Program-made: the position numbers and the translations under genes
In this document: positions 1 through 8,121 of the stretch, piece after piece
Numbering within the stretch: position 1 is the stretch's first letter
Layout: each line of letters starts with the position of its first letter
Source: Actinoallomurus iriomotensis
GTDB lineage: Bacteria; Actinomycetota; Actinomycetes; Streptosporangiales; Streptosporangiaceae
Assembly (NCBI RefSeq): GCF_030269445.1
Contig: NZ_BSTJ01000014.1
Location: 186,001-250,000, forward strand
Direction of reading: 5' to 3'
DNA: 64,000 nt
Notes under the pieces: generated by a model
The model's input: only the letters and a program-made list of their open reading frames with translations
Database searches by the model: none
Told to the model about the DNA's origin: nothing

Positions 1-3000
1 CGGCGGGTACGGTCCCGGGCGGCGACGCCGTCGCCGATCGCCCACAGGCAGACGGCGACCTCCGCGTCGGCCGCCACAGCGTCGGGCGAGTCCGGATAGA
101 ACTGGCGGTAACGGTCGTAGGTGCCCTCCGCCAGCTTGAGGGCCTCCTCGGTATGTCCGGCCTTCCGCAGCGACACCGCGAGGCTCTTGGCGGTGCGCAG
201 TGGATCCGGGAGCTGGTCGCCGAGCACCTCGAGGTAGGTCTCGTAGGTCGCGCGCAGGCGCGTCACGGACTCCTCGTACTGTCCGCCCTCCCGCAGGTCG
301 CGGGCGAGGTTGGCGGCCGAGAAGAGCGTGTAGGGATGTTTCTCCCCGAGTGCGGTCTGCCGGCGCTCCAGCGTGTCCTCGTCCAGCTTCCGCGCGCTGT
401 AGTAGTTCCCGACCGAACGATGCGACACGGCCAGGTTGTTCGCCGTCATCAGCGTCCGGGGGTGATCCTCTCCGTAGAGGTCCTTGAGCGCCGCGTACGT
501 CTCCTCGTCCAGCCGGAGCGCGTTCTTGAACATGCCGAGCGCGCGCATGTCGGCGGTCAGTCCGCTGGCCGTGATGAGCGTGTGCGGATGCGTGGGCCCG
601 ATCGCCGGTGACTTCTTCTGCCGGTCCCAGACGTCCATGTCGAGCTTGTACGCCTCGGTGAACAGGCCCTGCGAGCGGTAGACGTTGGCCAGTTGCGACA
701 GCAGGAACAGGCGCTGCCAGTAATCCGCGCCGAGCCGATCGCGCCACAGGTCGGCGAGGTACTGACCGCTGGCGAGAGCGCCCTCGAAGTTGCCGCGCTT
801 CCACTGGTAGCGGACGAGATCGATGAACATCTGCCGGGTGTCCTCCTCGTCGCACTCCGCGGCGAGTGAGGCTTCGACGTGCGGCATGATCTTGTCGAGG
901 CTGGGCCAGTTGTCGGGGTCGTCGGTGTCTCCGTGCGGGGGCCGCGCGCCCACGAGGATCTTGTGTACGTCGTGCATGGTCTCGTTCGCGCGTTCGGGAT
1001 CCATGCCCTCTCGCATGACGGCCTGCACCAGTGTGTGCACCTGGATGGAGTTGTTCCCCTGGTCCACCTTGGCCAGCGCGAACCGGCTGATCTCACGCAC
1101 GACCTTGCCCAGCACCAGCTTGTCGCGCAGGGTCTCGTCGTACGGGACGAGGATCTCGGCCGTCTGGTCGCTGTAGATCAGGTCCAGGGAGATCGGCTCG
1201 GAGGAGAAGAAGGCGAGGAGTTCGAGCAGGCGGGCCGCGGCCGGTGACGCCTCTCTGAGCTGCCGGAAGGACACGTTCCACGTCAGCGCCACCGACTGGG
1301 GGAACTCCTTCGTCCTGAGATCGAGCGTCGAAGCGGTCTCGTGTTCCAGTGCGTTGAGGTACTCACTCGCCGGCATCGAGGTGGCCTCCAGCCACGCGGC
1401 CACCTGTTCGATGGCCAGTGGCAGGAACCCCAGCGCCCGGCCGATCTTCACGGCGTTCTCCGGGGCGAGGCCCGGCACCCGGCGCAGCAGGTGTAACGCG
1501 GCCTCCCTTTCGGTGAAGACGTCGACGGCGATCGGCTTGGCGAGCTTGGTCCAGGCCGGATCCAGGGACGTGATCAGCACGTGGCCGTCACCGCCGGGGA
1601 GGAACTGCTTGAGTTCGGTCTGGTTGGGGGCGTTGTCGAAGATCAGGAGCCAGCGCGCGTACGGTGTGCCCCGGCGAAGGGCCTCCAGAGCCGCGTTGGC
1701 GGCCTCGGCGACGTTGTCGCCCACTCGTAGTCCGAGCCGGCCCGCCATGGCGGCCAGCGCGCTCCTGATCGAGTCGGGTTGCAGCGCGGGAACCCACCAG
1801 ACCACGTCGTAGTCGGCGCGGAAACGATGGGCGTACTCAAGCGCGACCTGGGTCTTGCCCACTCCCGCGAGGCCGTGCAGCGCCTGGGGCAGCACGACGC
1901 GCTGGGTGGCGCCGAGCAGTTGGTCGCGGAGTTGTTCGAGCACCTGGCCGCGACCGGTGAAGACCGCGTTCCGCCGGTCGACGTTCCACACCGCCGGTGA
2001 GGTCCTCGCCGCGCCGGGGAACCTCGCGGTCAGCCGGCCGTGTTCGCTGACCGGCTCGGCGGTACGGCTCGGCCGGCCGAGTGCGCGCAGGACGGCGTCG
2101 GCCGCCTGTTCCTCGCCGAGGCCCGTGAGGTCCAGCGGCGTCAGCTGGGAGAAGAACGGCTCGAGCTTGGCATTCAGGATGCGGAGAACCGTCACCTGCT
2201 GAAAGGCCGCGCCGGGCTGCGTCGGCGCGAGCGACTCCCAGGTCCGTCGGCCACGCTCGGATTCGATGAAGGCCGGCGAGAGAAGGACGATCGTATGGCT
2301 GCTCCGCTCCAGACGAACGTCGAGTTCCTCGGGAGACGCCACGTCCGTGCAGTTGGCCGTGACCCGGAAGCCCGCCGAACTGAGCACTCCCGAGACCCAG
2401 TCAGCCCAGGGCCGGTCCTCGGCGGCGTGGACGATGAGGGCTTCGGAGCTCTCCGCGGGTCCACGCCTCGTGAAGCGCTCGAGCGTCGCCAGGCGGAGTT
2501 GTTCGTCCATGGGAGAGATGGCCGAGACCTGTCCCTCGGTGATCTCCGCGGCGAGCCGTTCGAACGCGGCCAGCATGGAGTTGGGCGAGCCTGGCGCGTC
2601 GCCGAACGTCGCGAGTGTCTCCTCGAACGCATAGAAGGGCCGATAGGGGATCTCGACGGAGAGCCAGTACCGATTCGCCTCTTCGTGGTCGAGACCTTTC
2701 GGGAACCGGTCGAAGCGCGCCCGAGCCAGCGCACGACCCGCCTCGACCTTGGCGTTCTCCCCGAATTCAATACGCATCGGAACCGGAAGGATGCGGATTT
2801 TACGCCGGCGGCCGTAGCGCTGGTCGATGTGCCGGGCCACCGCGGAGGCGCCGTCGATGCTCTGGTCGCTCAGGGTGAAGCAGTCGACGAGGACGTCCGG
2901 GAACTGCACGGTGCAAATTTCGGCGATGTCGCTCAGTCCGGTCCTGCTGTCGATCAGCACGTAGTCGTAGTGCCGCTTCATGTCCTCTCGTAGCGCGTCG

Positions 3001-3443
3001 AAGAACTGGCCGCCGCCGAGCCGCCCATAGAAGTTGTCCCAGTCCATGCTGGTGATCAACGACGAGTAGTCGCGGTTCTGACGTCCGGCGGAGACGAAGT
3101 CCAGCGTGCCCTCGCCAGGGAAATCCCATTCCAGCGACACCGCGTAGTCGAGTATCTTCGCGAACTCCATGTGCCAGTCCAGTGCGTTCTCGTGCTGCTC
3201 GGTGGCGGCCCATGAGTATCGGCTCAATAACTCGACGACGCCATCGGTCACAGCCAGCGCGCTCTGATCGATGAATGGCTGGAAGAACCGGTGCAGACCC
3301 GGCGACTCGAGGTCCCAATCCAGGGCGAGAACTCGTTTACCGGCCATAGCGAGGATCCAGGAGACATTCGCCAGCGCCATCGTGCGGCCGGTGCCTCCCT
3401 TGTAGGAGTAGAAGGTCACTATCGTTCCGGCCGTTTTTTCCAC
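1..3443 (-). CDS. fxsT: FxSxx-COOH system STAND-type protein FxsT (ParA-like, TIR, NB-ARC, TPR), 3' end outside window
   Basis: The frame stays open from a GTG at 3443 to the window edge, giving 1147 codons without the C-terminus. The start is supported by GGGGGA five bases upstream and by lying 15 bases after the fxsC stop. Residues 12-21 are a deviant Walker A motif, YSYKGGTGRT, as in ParA/MinD ATPases. A TIR-like domain begins near residue 335 (ALIVHAAEDRPWADW) and includes SHTIVLLSPAFIES around 381-394. An NB-ARC P-loop, GLAGVGKT, occupies about 524-531, followed by a Walker B region (WLLIFDNAP) and a long helical part that should be the tetratricopeptide repeats. This order matches the large TPR protein of FxSxx-COOH loci. 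Its job there is unknown; the STAND architecture suggests a regulated signalling switch. It has no listed frame because its stop lies outside the window. Confidence 0.9.
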   Translation of the reverse strand, partial: MEKTAGTIVTFYSYKGGTGRTMALANVSWILAMAGKRVLALDWDLESPGLHRFFQPFIDQSALAVTDGVVELLSRYSWAATEQHENALDWHMEFAKILDYAVSLEWDFPGEGTLDFVSAGRQNRDYSSLITSMDWDNFYGRLGGGQFFDALREDMKRHYDYVLIDSRTGLSDIAEICTVQFPDVLVDCFTLSDQSIDGASAVARHIDQRYGRRRKIRILPVPMRIEFGENAKVEAGRALARARFDRFPKGLDHEEANRYWLSVEIPYRPFYAFEETLATFGDAPGSPNSMLAAFERLAAEITEGQVSAISPMDEQLRLATLERFTRRGPAESSEALIVHAAEDRPWADWVSGVLSSAGFRVTANCTDVASPEELDVRLERSSHTIVLLSPAFIESERGRRTWESLAPTQPGAAFQQVTVLRILNAKLEPFFSQLTPLDLTGLGEEQAADAVLRALGRPSRTAEPVSEHGRLTARFPGAARTSPAVWNVDRRNAVFTGRGQVLEQLRDQLLGATQRVVLPQALHGLAGVGKTQVALEYAHRFRADYDVVWWVPALQPDSIRSALAAMAGRLGLRVGDNVAEAANAALEALRRGTPYARWLLIFDNAPNQTELKQFLPGGDGHVLITSLDPAWTKLAKPIAVDVFTEREAALHLLRRVPGLAPENAVKIGRALGFLPLAIEQVAAWLEATSMPASEYLNALEHETASTLDLRTKEFPQSVALTWNVSFRQLREASPAAARLLELLAFFSSEPISLDLIYSDQTAEILVPYDETLRDKLVLGKVVREISRFALAKVDQGNNSIQVHTLVQAVMREGMDPERANETMHDVHKILVGARPPHGDTDDPDNWPSLDKIMPHVEASLAAECDEEDTRQMFIDLVRYQWKRGNFEGALASGQYLADLWRDRLGADYWQRLFLLSQLANVYRSQGLFTEAYKLDMDVWDRQKKSPAIGPTHPHTLITASGLTADMRALGMFKNALRLDEETYAALKDLYGEDHPRTLMTANNLAVSHRSVGNYYSARKLDEDTLERRQTALGEKHPYTLFSAANLARDLREGGQYEESVTRLRATYETYLEVLGDQLPDPLRTAKSLAVSLRKAGHTEEALKLAEGTYDRYRQFYPDSPDAVAADAEVAVCLWAIGDGVAARDRTR

Positions 3444-3458
3444 GAGTCCCCCAAACGT

Positions 3459-4670
3459 CTACTTATCCGGCAGTTCTAGGGTCGGCCGCTCCATCGTCGG
3501 CTCGATCTCCGGCGGGTGCACCGGAGCCTCCTTGAAATATCGATTGATCGCTTCACCCACGGCCTTCGGGAGGGCCGCACGGAACGCCTCGATGCTCGCC
3601 ACCGACTTCACCGAACCGGGGAGGACGAGGCTGCGGCCGAGCACGGCGTCGACGGTCCGGTTGAGGTCCTTCTCCGCGTCGGTGGTCTCCCCGTCGTCGG
3701 CGTTGTAGGGCACGAGGACGTTCACCGGATCCTCGTCGATCCGGCGAAGCTCGCCGCCGATCGCCGGATCCCGGCTGACCCACGGGTCGACGAGCAGTAC
3801 CGTCGGCGACGCGGCCGGATCGGTCGCGGGCTCGTCGACGCTGTCCACTATGGGCTCGTGGCCGAGCTCGGCGACCACCTGCTCGGCGTACCGCGCGATC
3901 GGAGTGGTGTAGTCGGCGTTGCGATACGGGGTCCATTCGGGCATGGTCCGCCCGTAGTAGTACGTGTCCCGACCGGGTGGAAGGCTGTCGAGCCGGTGTG
4001 CGGCCACCGTGAGCTTGATCGGCCGGCGGCCTCGCGCGCGGCCGCGATAGTCGGCGAAGGCGTTGCCGAGGGCGTCGAAGTCGGAGATCGGCCCGGTCGC
4101 CAGATCCGCCTGCTCTGCGGTCTCCTTGACCAGCCGGGCGAGTTGAAGAACGGCCTGTTTGTACTGCTCGCGGTAGCGTCCCAGCTTCATGATTCCGTAG
4201 AAGCCCTCCGCGGCGTACTGAGACGGAAAGTCGGGAGGGATGTACTGCATGGACTTCAGGTCAGGCGGGAGTTCGGACGGGTCCAGCCGCGTCCATAACG
4301 CGGGAATGACCGCCAACGGGCGATCGAGACCGGCCTGCTGACTCTTCACCCGCCCTAAGAACGCCGCCCACTCCTTACCGCAGTATTCGCTCGTGAAGTA
4401 CGCGGGCGACAGCAGCGCCAGGAACACGCGGCAGCTCGCCAGCGCCTCGGCGAGATGATCGGGCCACTGCGTTCCGGCGGGTATTTGCCTGTCCATAAAG
4501 CCGGGCGTGGGCATTCCGGTAACGACACCGACGTCATGGCAGAGATCTTTGAACAGTTTCGTCACCCAACGATCGGGATCGGTGCCGTCGTCGGGCCGGA
4601 AGCGGGACCTCGCGTAGCTGAGGAAGAAGTAGGGACGCCGATCATCGTCACCGTATATTCCCAAGGTCAT
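3459..4670 (-). CDS. fxsC: TIR-like protein FxsC
   Basis: The 403-residue product begins with a TIR-like fold: PYFFLSYARSR near residues 13-23, then VFLALLSPAYFTSEYCGKEWAAF, the usual TIR pattern of a strand followed by a conserved Ser-Pro and a Trp. The remainder is a second alpha/beta part (SPTVLLVDPWVSRD) without a motif I can name. The family is the 'FxsC' TIR-like protein that accompanies FxsB maturases. A good ribosome site (GGGGAGGAAT) precedes the ATG. The gene lies 75 bases after the acetyltransferase and 15 bases before fxsT, so the two TIR proteins are very probably co-transcribed. A role in signalling or NAD+ metabolism is only suggested by the fold. Confidence 0.85.
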   Translation of the reverse strand: MTLGIYGDDDRRPYFFLSYARSRFRPDDGTDPDRWVTKLFKDLCHDVGVVTGMPTPGFMDRQIPAGTQWPDHLAEALASCRVFLALLSPAYFTSEYCGKEWAAFLGRVKSQQAGLDRPLAVIPALWTRLDPSELPPDLKSMQYIPPDFPSQYAAEGFYGIMKLGRYREQYKQAVLQLARLVKETAEQADLATGPISDFDALGNAFADYRGRARGRRPIKLTVAAHRLDSLPPGRDTYYYGRTMPEWTPYRNADYTTPIARYAEQVVAELGHEPIVDSVDEPATDPAASPTVLLVDPWVSRDPAIGGELRRIDEDPVNVLVPYNADDGETTDAEKDLNRTVDAVLGRSLVLPGSVKSVASIEAFRAALPKAVGEAINRYFKEAPVHPPEIEPTMERPTLELPDK

Positions 4671-4745
4671 ACATTCCTCCCCATCTCCGACTATACGGGC
4701 GGAACAACTGGCAACGGCACCCCTGTTCTCCCGGAGATATGGCGC

Positions 4746-5528
4746 TCAGCGTTCGCGAGTGGCGGCGAACCAGCCGGCCGCGAAGTCGACCAACCGCCGG
4801 AGCGATACCAACCGGGAGTCGGCGAGCCCCACCCGCCCCCGTCTGACGTATGAGGTGTCGTCGAAGGCGGCACCGACCGCGAGGAAGTCACGGTCGTCGA
4901 GAACCACGTCCGCGTAGGTCCACCACCGTGCCTCACCGTCCCGCTCGATCACACAGCTGTAGCCGCGCGTCGGCGGGTTTCGGGTGTAGCGGTACTCGGC
5001 CAGGTGAAGAGCCGTACAGGTGTCGTATCCGGTGCCGAGCATGAGCACCTCGGCGTCAAGGTCGTACAGCCGGGCGAGCGGGGACTCCTCGCCCAGGTGG
5101 CAGTCGGGCGCATGGCCGTCGATGATCAGCTTCGCCTGCGCGCCCACGGCCGCGAACGACGTCTGCGGATGCTCGCTGCGCAACGCACCGGGGGTGAGCC
5201 GGACGCTCTCGGGAAAGACTCCGGCCCCCGTGGACGGTGTGCGCGCCGGATCGAAGGCGGGCATCGCGGCACGGTGGCGACGCCGCTCCGCGGCGGTCAT
5301 TCCCTCGACCCGGGCCAGATGGGCCCGCGAGGAATCGGAGTTCTCCGGCGTCGGGGTGGGCACGACGACGGTGCCGTCCGGCCCCAGCGCCGCGAGGATC
5401 GCTTCCGCCAGGGCCGTCGCGCCGCCGATGAGGCGGCCGATGCGCCGCATGGACGTGTGCACCAGCAGCGCCGTGCCGGGACGCGGACCCAGGGTACGAA
5501 GATCGGAGAGGAGATCGTCGCGAGTCAT
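4746..5528 (-). CDS. AAC(3)-family N-acetyltransferase inside the Fxs locus
   Basis: The 260-residue protein has the hallmarks of the aminoglycoside 3-N-acetyltransferase family: an N-terminal LLVHTSMRRIG segment, VVVPTPT, the HPQTSFAAVGAQA block and a late HLAEYR segment that supplies the conserved His/Glu. Members use acetyl-CoA to acylate an amino group; many chromosomal members do not act on aminoglycosides. Its start lies one base from the fxsB stop and it is followed by fxsC, so it is embedded in the Fxs operon. That position suggests it acetylates the peptide product or a linked metabolite rather than serving drug resistance. This is inference from context; resistance activity remains possible. 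Confidence 0.85.
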   Translation of the reverse strand: MTRDDLLSDLRTLGPRPGTALLVHTSMRRIGRLIGGATALAEAILAALGPDGTVVVPTPTPENSDSSRAHLARVEGMTAAERRRHRAAMPAFDPARTPSTGAGVFPESVRLTPGALRSEHPQTSFAAVGAQAKLIIDGHAPDCHLGEESPLARLYDLDAEVLMLGTGYDTCTALHLAEYRYTRNPPTRGYSCVIERDGEARWWTYADVVLDDRDFLAVGAAFDDTSYVRRGRVGLADSRLVSLRRLVDFAAGWFAATRER

Positions 5529-5529
5529 C

Positions 5530-7671
5530 TCAAGCCGACCACGCGTCCAGCGTGCCGCGCATCTCTTCGACGAATTCCCTGCCGAGCCGGGTCAACGAGC
5601 CTGATGCGAGAATCACATCCACATCCGTCGCCGCCTCGGTTATGGTCTGGCCTCCCGGACGCCGTCGCCGGAAGTCGGTAATGGCGAGCCGAGCATACGA
5701 GTCGAACAAAAGGCGTTCTGTGTCGGCTGACGCAGTGGACGTGCGATCGTCGAACAGCTGCAGCATGTCCAGGACGCCACCGAGTTTCATCCGCTGTGTC
5801 TCCCCCAGCAACAGCAGGCACAACGTCTCGGGGTCCGGGGGCAGGGCGACGCCGACCGAGCCGAAGGCGTCCCGCACCGATGAGCCCATCGGCTCCCCTT
5901 CGACCGGCACCACCGTGGACAGGGCGACCGTCAGCGTGGGGACGTACTCGGGACACCGCGTCGCGATAAGGTCCCAGGCCGCGTCGAACATCACCTGCCA
6001 GTGCCCGGCCTGCTCGTCGGTGAGCCGGCCGGCGACCGGCCGCCGGTGACGGTCACGGAGCGGATCCAGGTCCTCGACCAGCAGCGGATGACCGCCGACG
6101 TCCAGGAACCGCACCCGGCGTACGGCGGTGGCGCGCTCGACCGTGACCTCGCCGGACCGGATCTCGACCGTGGTCTCGACCGCGTCGGGGACCTCGTAGC
6201 GGCCGACGGTGGGCAGGAAGACCGCGCCGTCCCGCACCGGCACGCGCAGGGCCGCGGACATGCCGGCGCGCGCCGCCGCCACACAGGCGAGAGCCGCCAG
6301 ACGACCGTCGTCACGCCGATCCGGGTGGCGCAGCCGGCCCACCGCCCAGACCCGGTTGTACGGATGGCTGAACACGTCGTCCACGATGGCGGGCTCGACC
6401 CGGCGAAGAAGATCCCACTCCGGCGACGGGCCGGCCTGGTCCCGCACCGCGGTGATCAACGCCCGGCGAATGCTTCGCTGGCCCCGCTGGAGAATGGTGA
6501 GCGCCTCCACCGTGCCCTGCCCGGCCGCGATCGACCGCAGGGCCGCGTGGGGCACGATGTGGCGGGGAACGGATATGCGCCGTTGGACGTGCTCGATCAG
6601 TTCTTTCAGGTCGGCACAGAAGACACTGGGGTTGTCGAAACCCGAGCCGGCGCGATAGCGGTGCGCGAAGAGGCCACCTCCGCAACTCTCCAATACCGGG
6701 CAGGCGCGGCACGTCGCGCTCACGCCGTCTCTGCCTCGCCGCCGGGCGGCCACGCCTTCGTGTTCGGCGACCTGATCGATCGAGTGCCGGAAGACGTCCG
6801 TCCCGGTTTCCGGGGCGCCGTCGAACGCGATCTTGATGGAATCCGCCTGCTCGAACGTCCCGTCGGTCTCCACGACCAGAAGGTCGCTGGGTTCGAGGCC
6901 GAGCGACTCGGTCAGTGCCGGGCCGCCCTGACTGGTGCTGATGATGGAGTCGAACGTGCGTACCGGAACCGGGCGACCGTCCGCGAGCCACTTGTCGAAA
7001 ATGGTGGCGAGCCAGTCGGCGTAATCGGTCTCACCGGCGCGGAATGGAGGATCGTCCCAGGTGGCGTGCGGGAGCAGCAGATCGATCGCCGGCGGATCAT
7101 GGGACACCAGAGCGTCGTACACCGCGATGGGATCATTTCTTATGTCGATCGTGCAGAGGAGCCCGGAGTAGAGGTCGGGATACCCGGTACGGAGCAGTTC
7201 GATGGCTCTGGCCACCTTGTCGAAACTGCTCCGCCCGTCCCGGTAGCGCCGGTGCCGATCATTCGCCGCGCGGTCTCCGTCGAGCGAAATACCGACCTTG
7301 ACGCCGTGCGCACGGAACAACTCGCAGAACCGGCGGTCGAGCAGCACACCGTTGGTGTGGATGTGCAGGTCGAGTTCGCAGTCTCCGGGGAGTCCCGACT
7401 CCAGCGCGCGGATCAGCGCGGACAGCCGCTCGGGGCCGCAGAGCAGTGGTTCACCGCCGTGCAGCACCGCGTGGACCCGGTCGAGCCCCTGGCTCCTGGC
7501 GTGCTCCCCGATCCGGGCAGCCACCTGGGCCATGGTCTCGACGGCCATCGTGACCGGCTTGCCACGCCAACTCTGGTCGGCGTGTTCGTAGACGTAACAG
7601 TGATCGCAGGCGAGGTCACATCTACTGTGCACCTTGAGCACGAATTGACGAAACGGGAGTCGTGTGCTCAT
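5530..7671 (-). CDS. fxsB: FxsB-family radical SAM/SPASM maturase fused to a degenerate HEXXH domain
   Basis: The 713-residue enzyme carries the radical SAM cluster motif CxxxCxxC at Cys18, Cys22 and Cys25, then a glycine-rich GGEPLL segment. A SPASM-type auxiliary cluster region lies at about 315-350 (CRACPVLESCGGG, then a later Cys). FxsB enzymes install a three-residue cyclophane on the C-terminal Phe-x-Ser of the precursor. The C-terminal 300 residues match the layout of the HEXXH peptide-modification domain often found with FxsB, but the expected His-Glu-x-x-His reads Gly-Glu-Thr-Gln-Arg at residues 623-627. The surrounding pattern (LLL before; KLGGVLDML after; SYARLAITDF later) is kept. 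The metal site is therefore probably lost. The gene starts 15 bases after the fxsA stop. Confidence 0.9.
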   Translation of the reverse strand: MSTRLPFRQFVLKVHSRCDLACDHCYVYEHADQSWRGKPVTMAVETMAQVAARIGEHARSQGLDRVHAVLHGGEPLLCGPERLSALIRALESGLPGDCELDLHIHTNGVLLDRRFCELFRAHGVKVGISLDGDRAANDRHRRYRDGRSSFDKVARAIELLRTGYPDLYSGLLCTIDIRNDPIAVYDALVSHDPPAIDLLLPHATWDDPPFRAGETDYADWLATIFDKWLADGRPVPVRTFDSIISTSQGGPALTESLGLEPSDLLVVETDGTFEQADSIKIAFDGAPETGTDVFRHSIDQVAEHEGVAARRRGRDGVSATCRACPVLESCGGGLFAHRYRAGSGFDNPSVFCADLKELIEHVQRRISVPRHIVPHAALRSIAAGQGTVEALTILQRGQRSIRRALITAVRDQAGPSPEWDLLRRVEPAIVDDVFSHPYNRVWAVGRLRHPDRRDDGRLAALACVAAARAGMSAALRVPVRDGAVFLPTVGRYEVPDAVETTVEIRSGEVTVERATAVRRVRFLDVGGHPLLVEDLDPLRDRHRRPVAGRLTDEQAGHWQVMFDAAWDLIATRCPEYVPTLTVALSTVVPVEGEPMGSSVRDAFGSVGVALPPDPETLCLLLLGETQRMKLGGVLDMLQLFDDRTSTASADTERLLFDSYARLAITDFRRRRPGGQTITEAATDVDVILASGSLTRLGREFVEEMRGTLDAWSA

Positions 7672-7686
7672 TGTGCGGCTTACGAT

Positions 7687-7872
7687 TTATATGTAAGAGT
7701 TGAAGGCGCCGACCGTGCGGGCTTGGGGCTTGCGCTCCCCGAAGGCGAACCGGGCGACCATCGCTTGCATGGCGACACCGGTGGCCGGCTCGGACAACGG
7801 GGCGCCACAGAGGTCAATAACGTCGGATGCGTTCGAAGGCACCGTGATCATTGCGTCGTTCATATCGACCAT
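7687..7872 (-). CDS. fxsA: FxSxx-COOH precursor peptide FxsA
   Basis: This is a 61-residue peptide ending exactly in Phe-Asn-Ser-Tyr-Ile, which fits the F-x-S-x-x-COOH signature. A segment typical of the family lies nearer the N-terminus (SDVIDLCGAPLSE). It sits immediately upstream of the maturase fxsB, as expected for a ribosomally made, post-translationally modified peptide. Phe57 and Ser59 are the likely crosslinked pair. The start is uncertain. The ATG at 7872 gives a normal length but has no clear Shine-Dalgarno; the ATG at 7863 or the GTG at 7896 are alternatives. The frame is open further upstream to 8064, but that part has no family resemblance and crosses an inverted repeat. Confidence 0.85.
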   Translation of the reverse strand: MVDMNDAMITVPSNASDVIDLCGAPLSEPATGVAMQAMVARFAFGERKPQARTVGAFNSYI

Positions 7873-7970
7873 CCAGGTCAGTTGAGAGGACGGCACGACG
7901 CCTGGAGTGCCCGGGGTCCACGGCAACCTACGCCGAACACCGCCACATCTCCAGCGGCGTGCCGGAAGGG

Positions 7971-7990
7971 TAGCCTGACTTCGCAGGCTA
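7971..7990. promoter_or_regulatory. 20-bp inverted repeat upstream of fxsA
   Basis: Seven-base arms TAGCCTG and CAGGCTA are separated by ACTTCG, about 100 bases upstream of the fxsA start. It is the only strong dyad in the 249-base gap between kup and fxsA, so it may be an operator for the Fxs operon. No promoter hexamers can be assigned with confidence. Confidence 0.4.
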
Positions 7991-8121
7991 GCAAGATAAC
8001 TCCTTTCCGCCGCCGCCATGCGGGATTCTCGTATGTGATTTTGTACCGAGTCGGCTAAAGCCAAACCCGGGACTCGGCCATCTCGCGCCGACCGGCGCGA
8101 AACCCCGACACCGCGCTGAGC

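Noticed and set aside
7878-7994. 38-codon frame on the minus strand starting at TTG after a good AAAGGAG, ending just before fxsA
   Set aside because: Composition is not gene-like, it crosses the inverted repeat, and a TTG-started leader peptide cannot be supported without homologues.
8083-8102. Hairpin after kup as a terminator
   Set aside because: Only seven base pairs and no T tract on the transcript side; mentioned under kup but not called.
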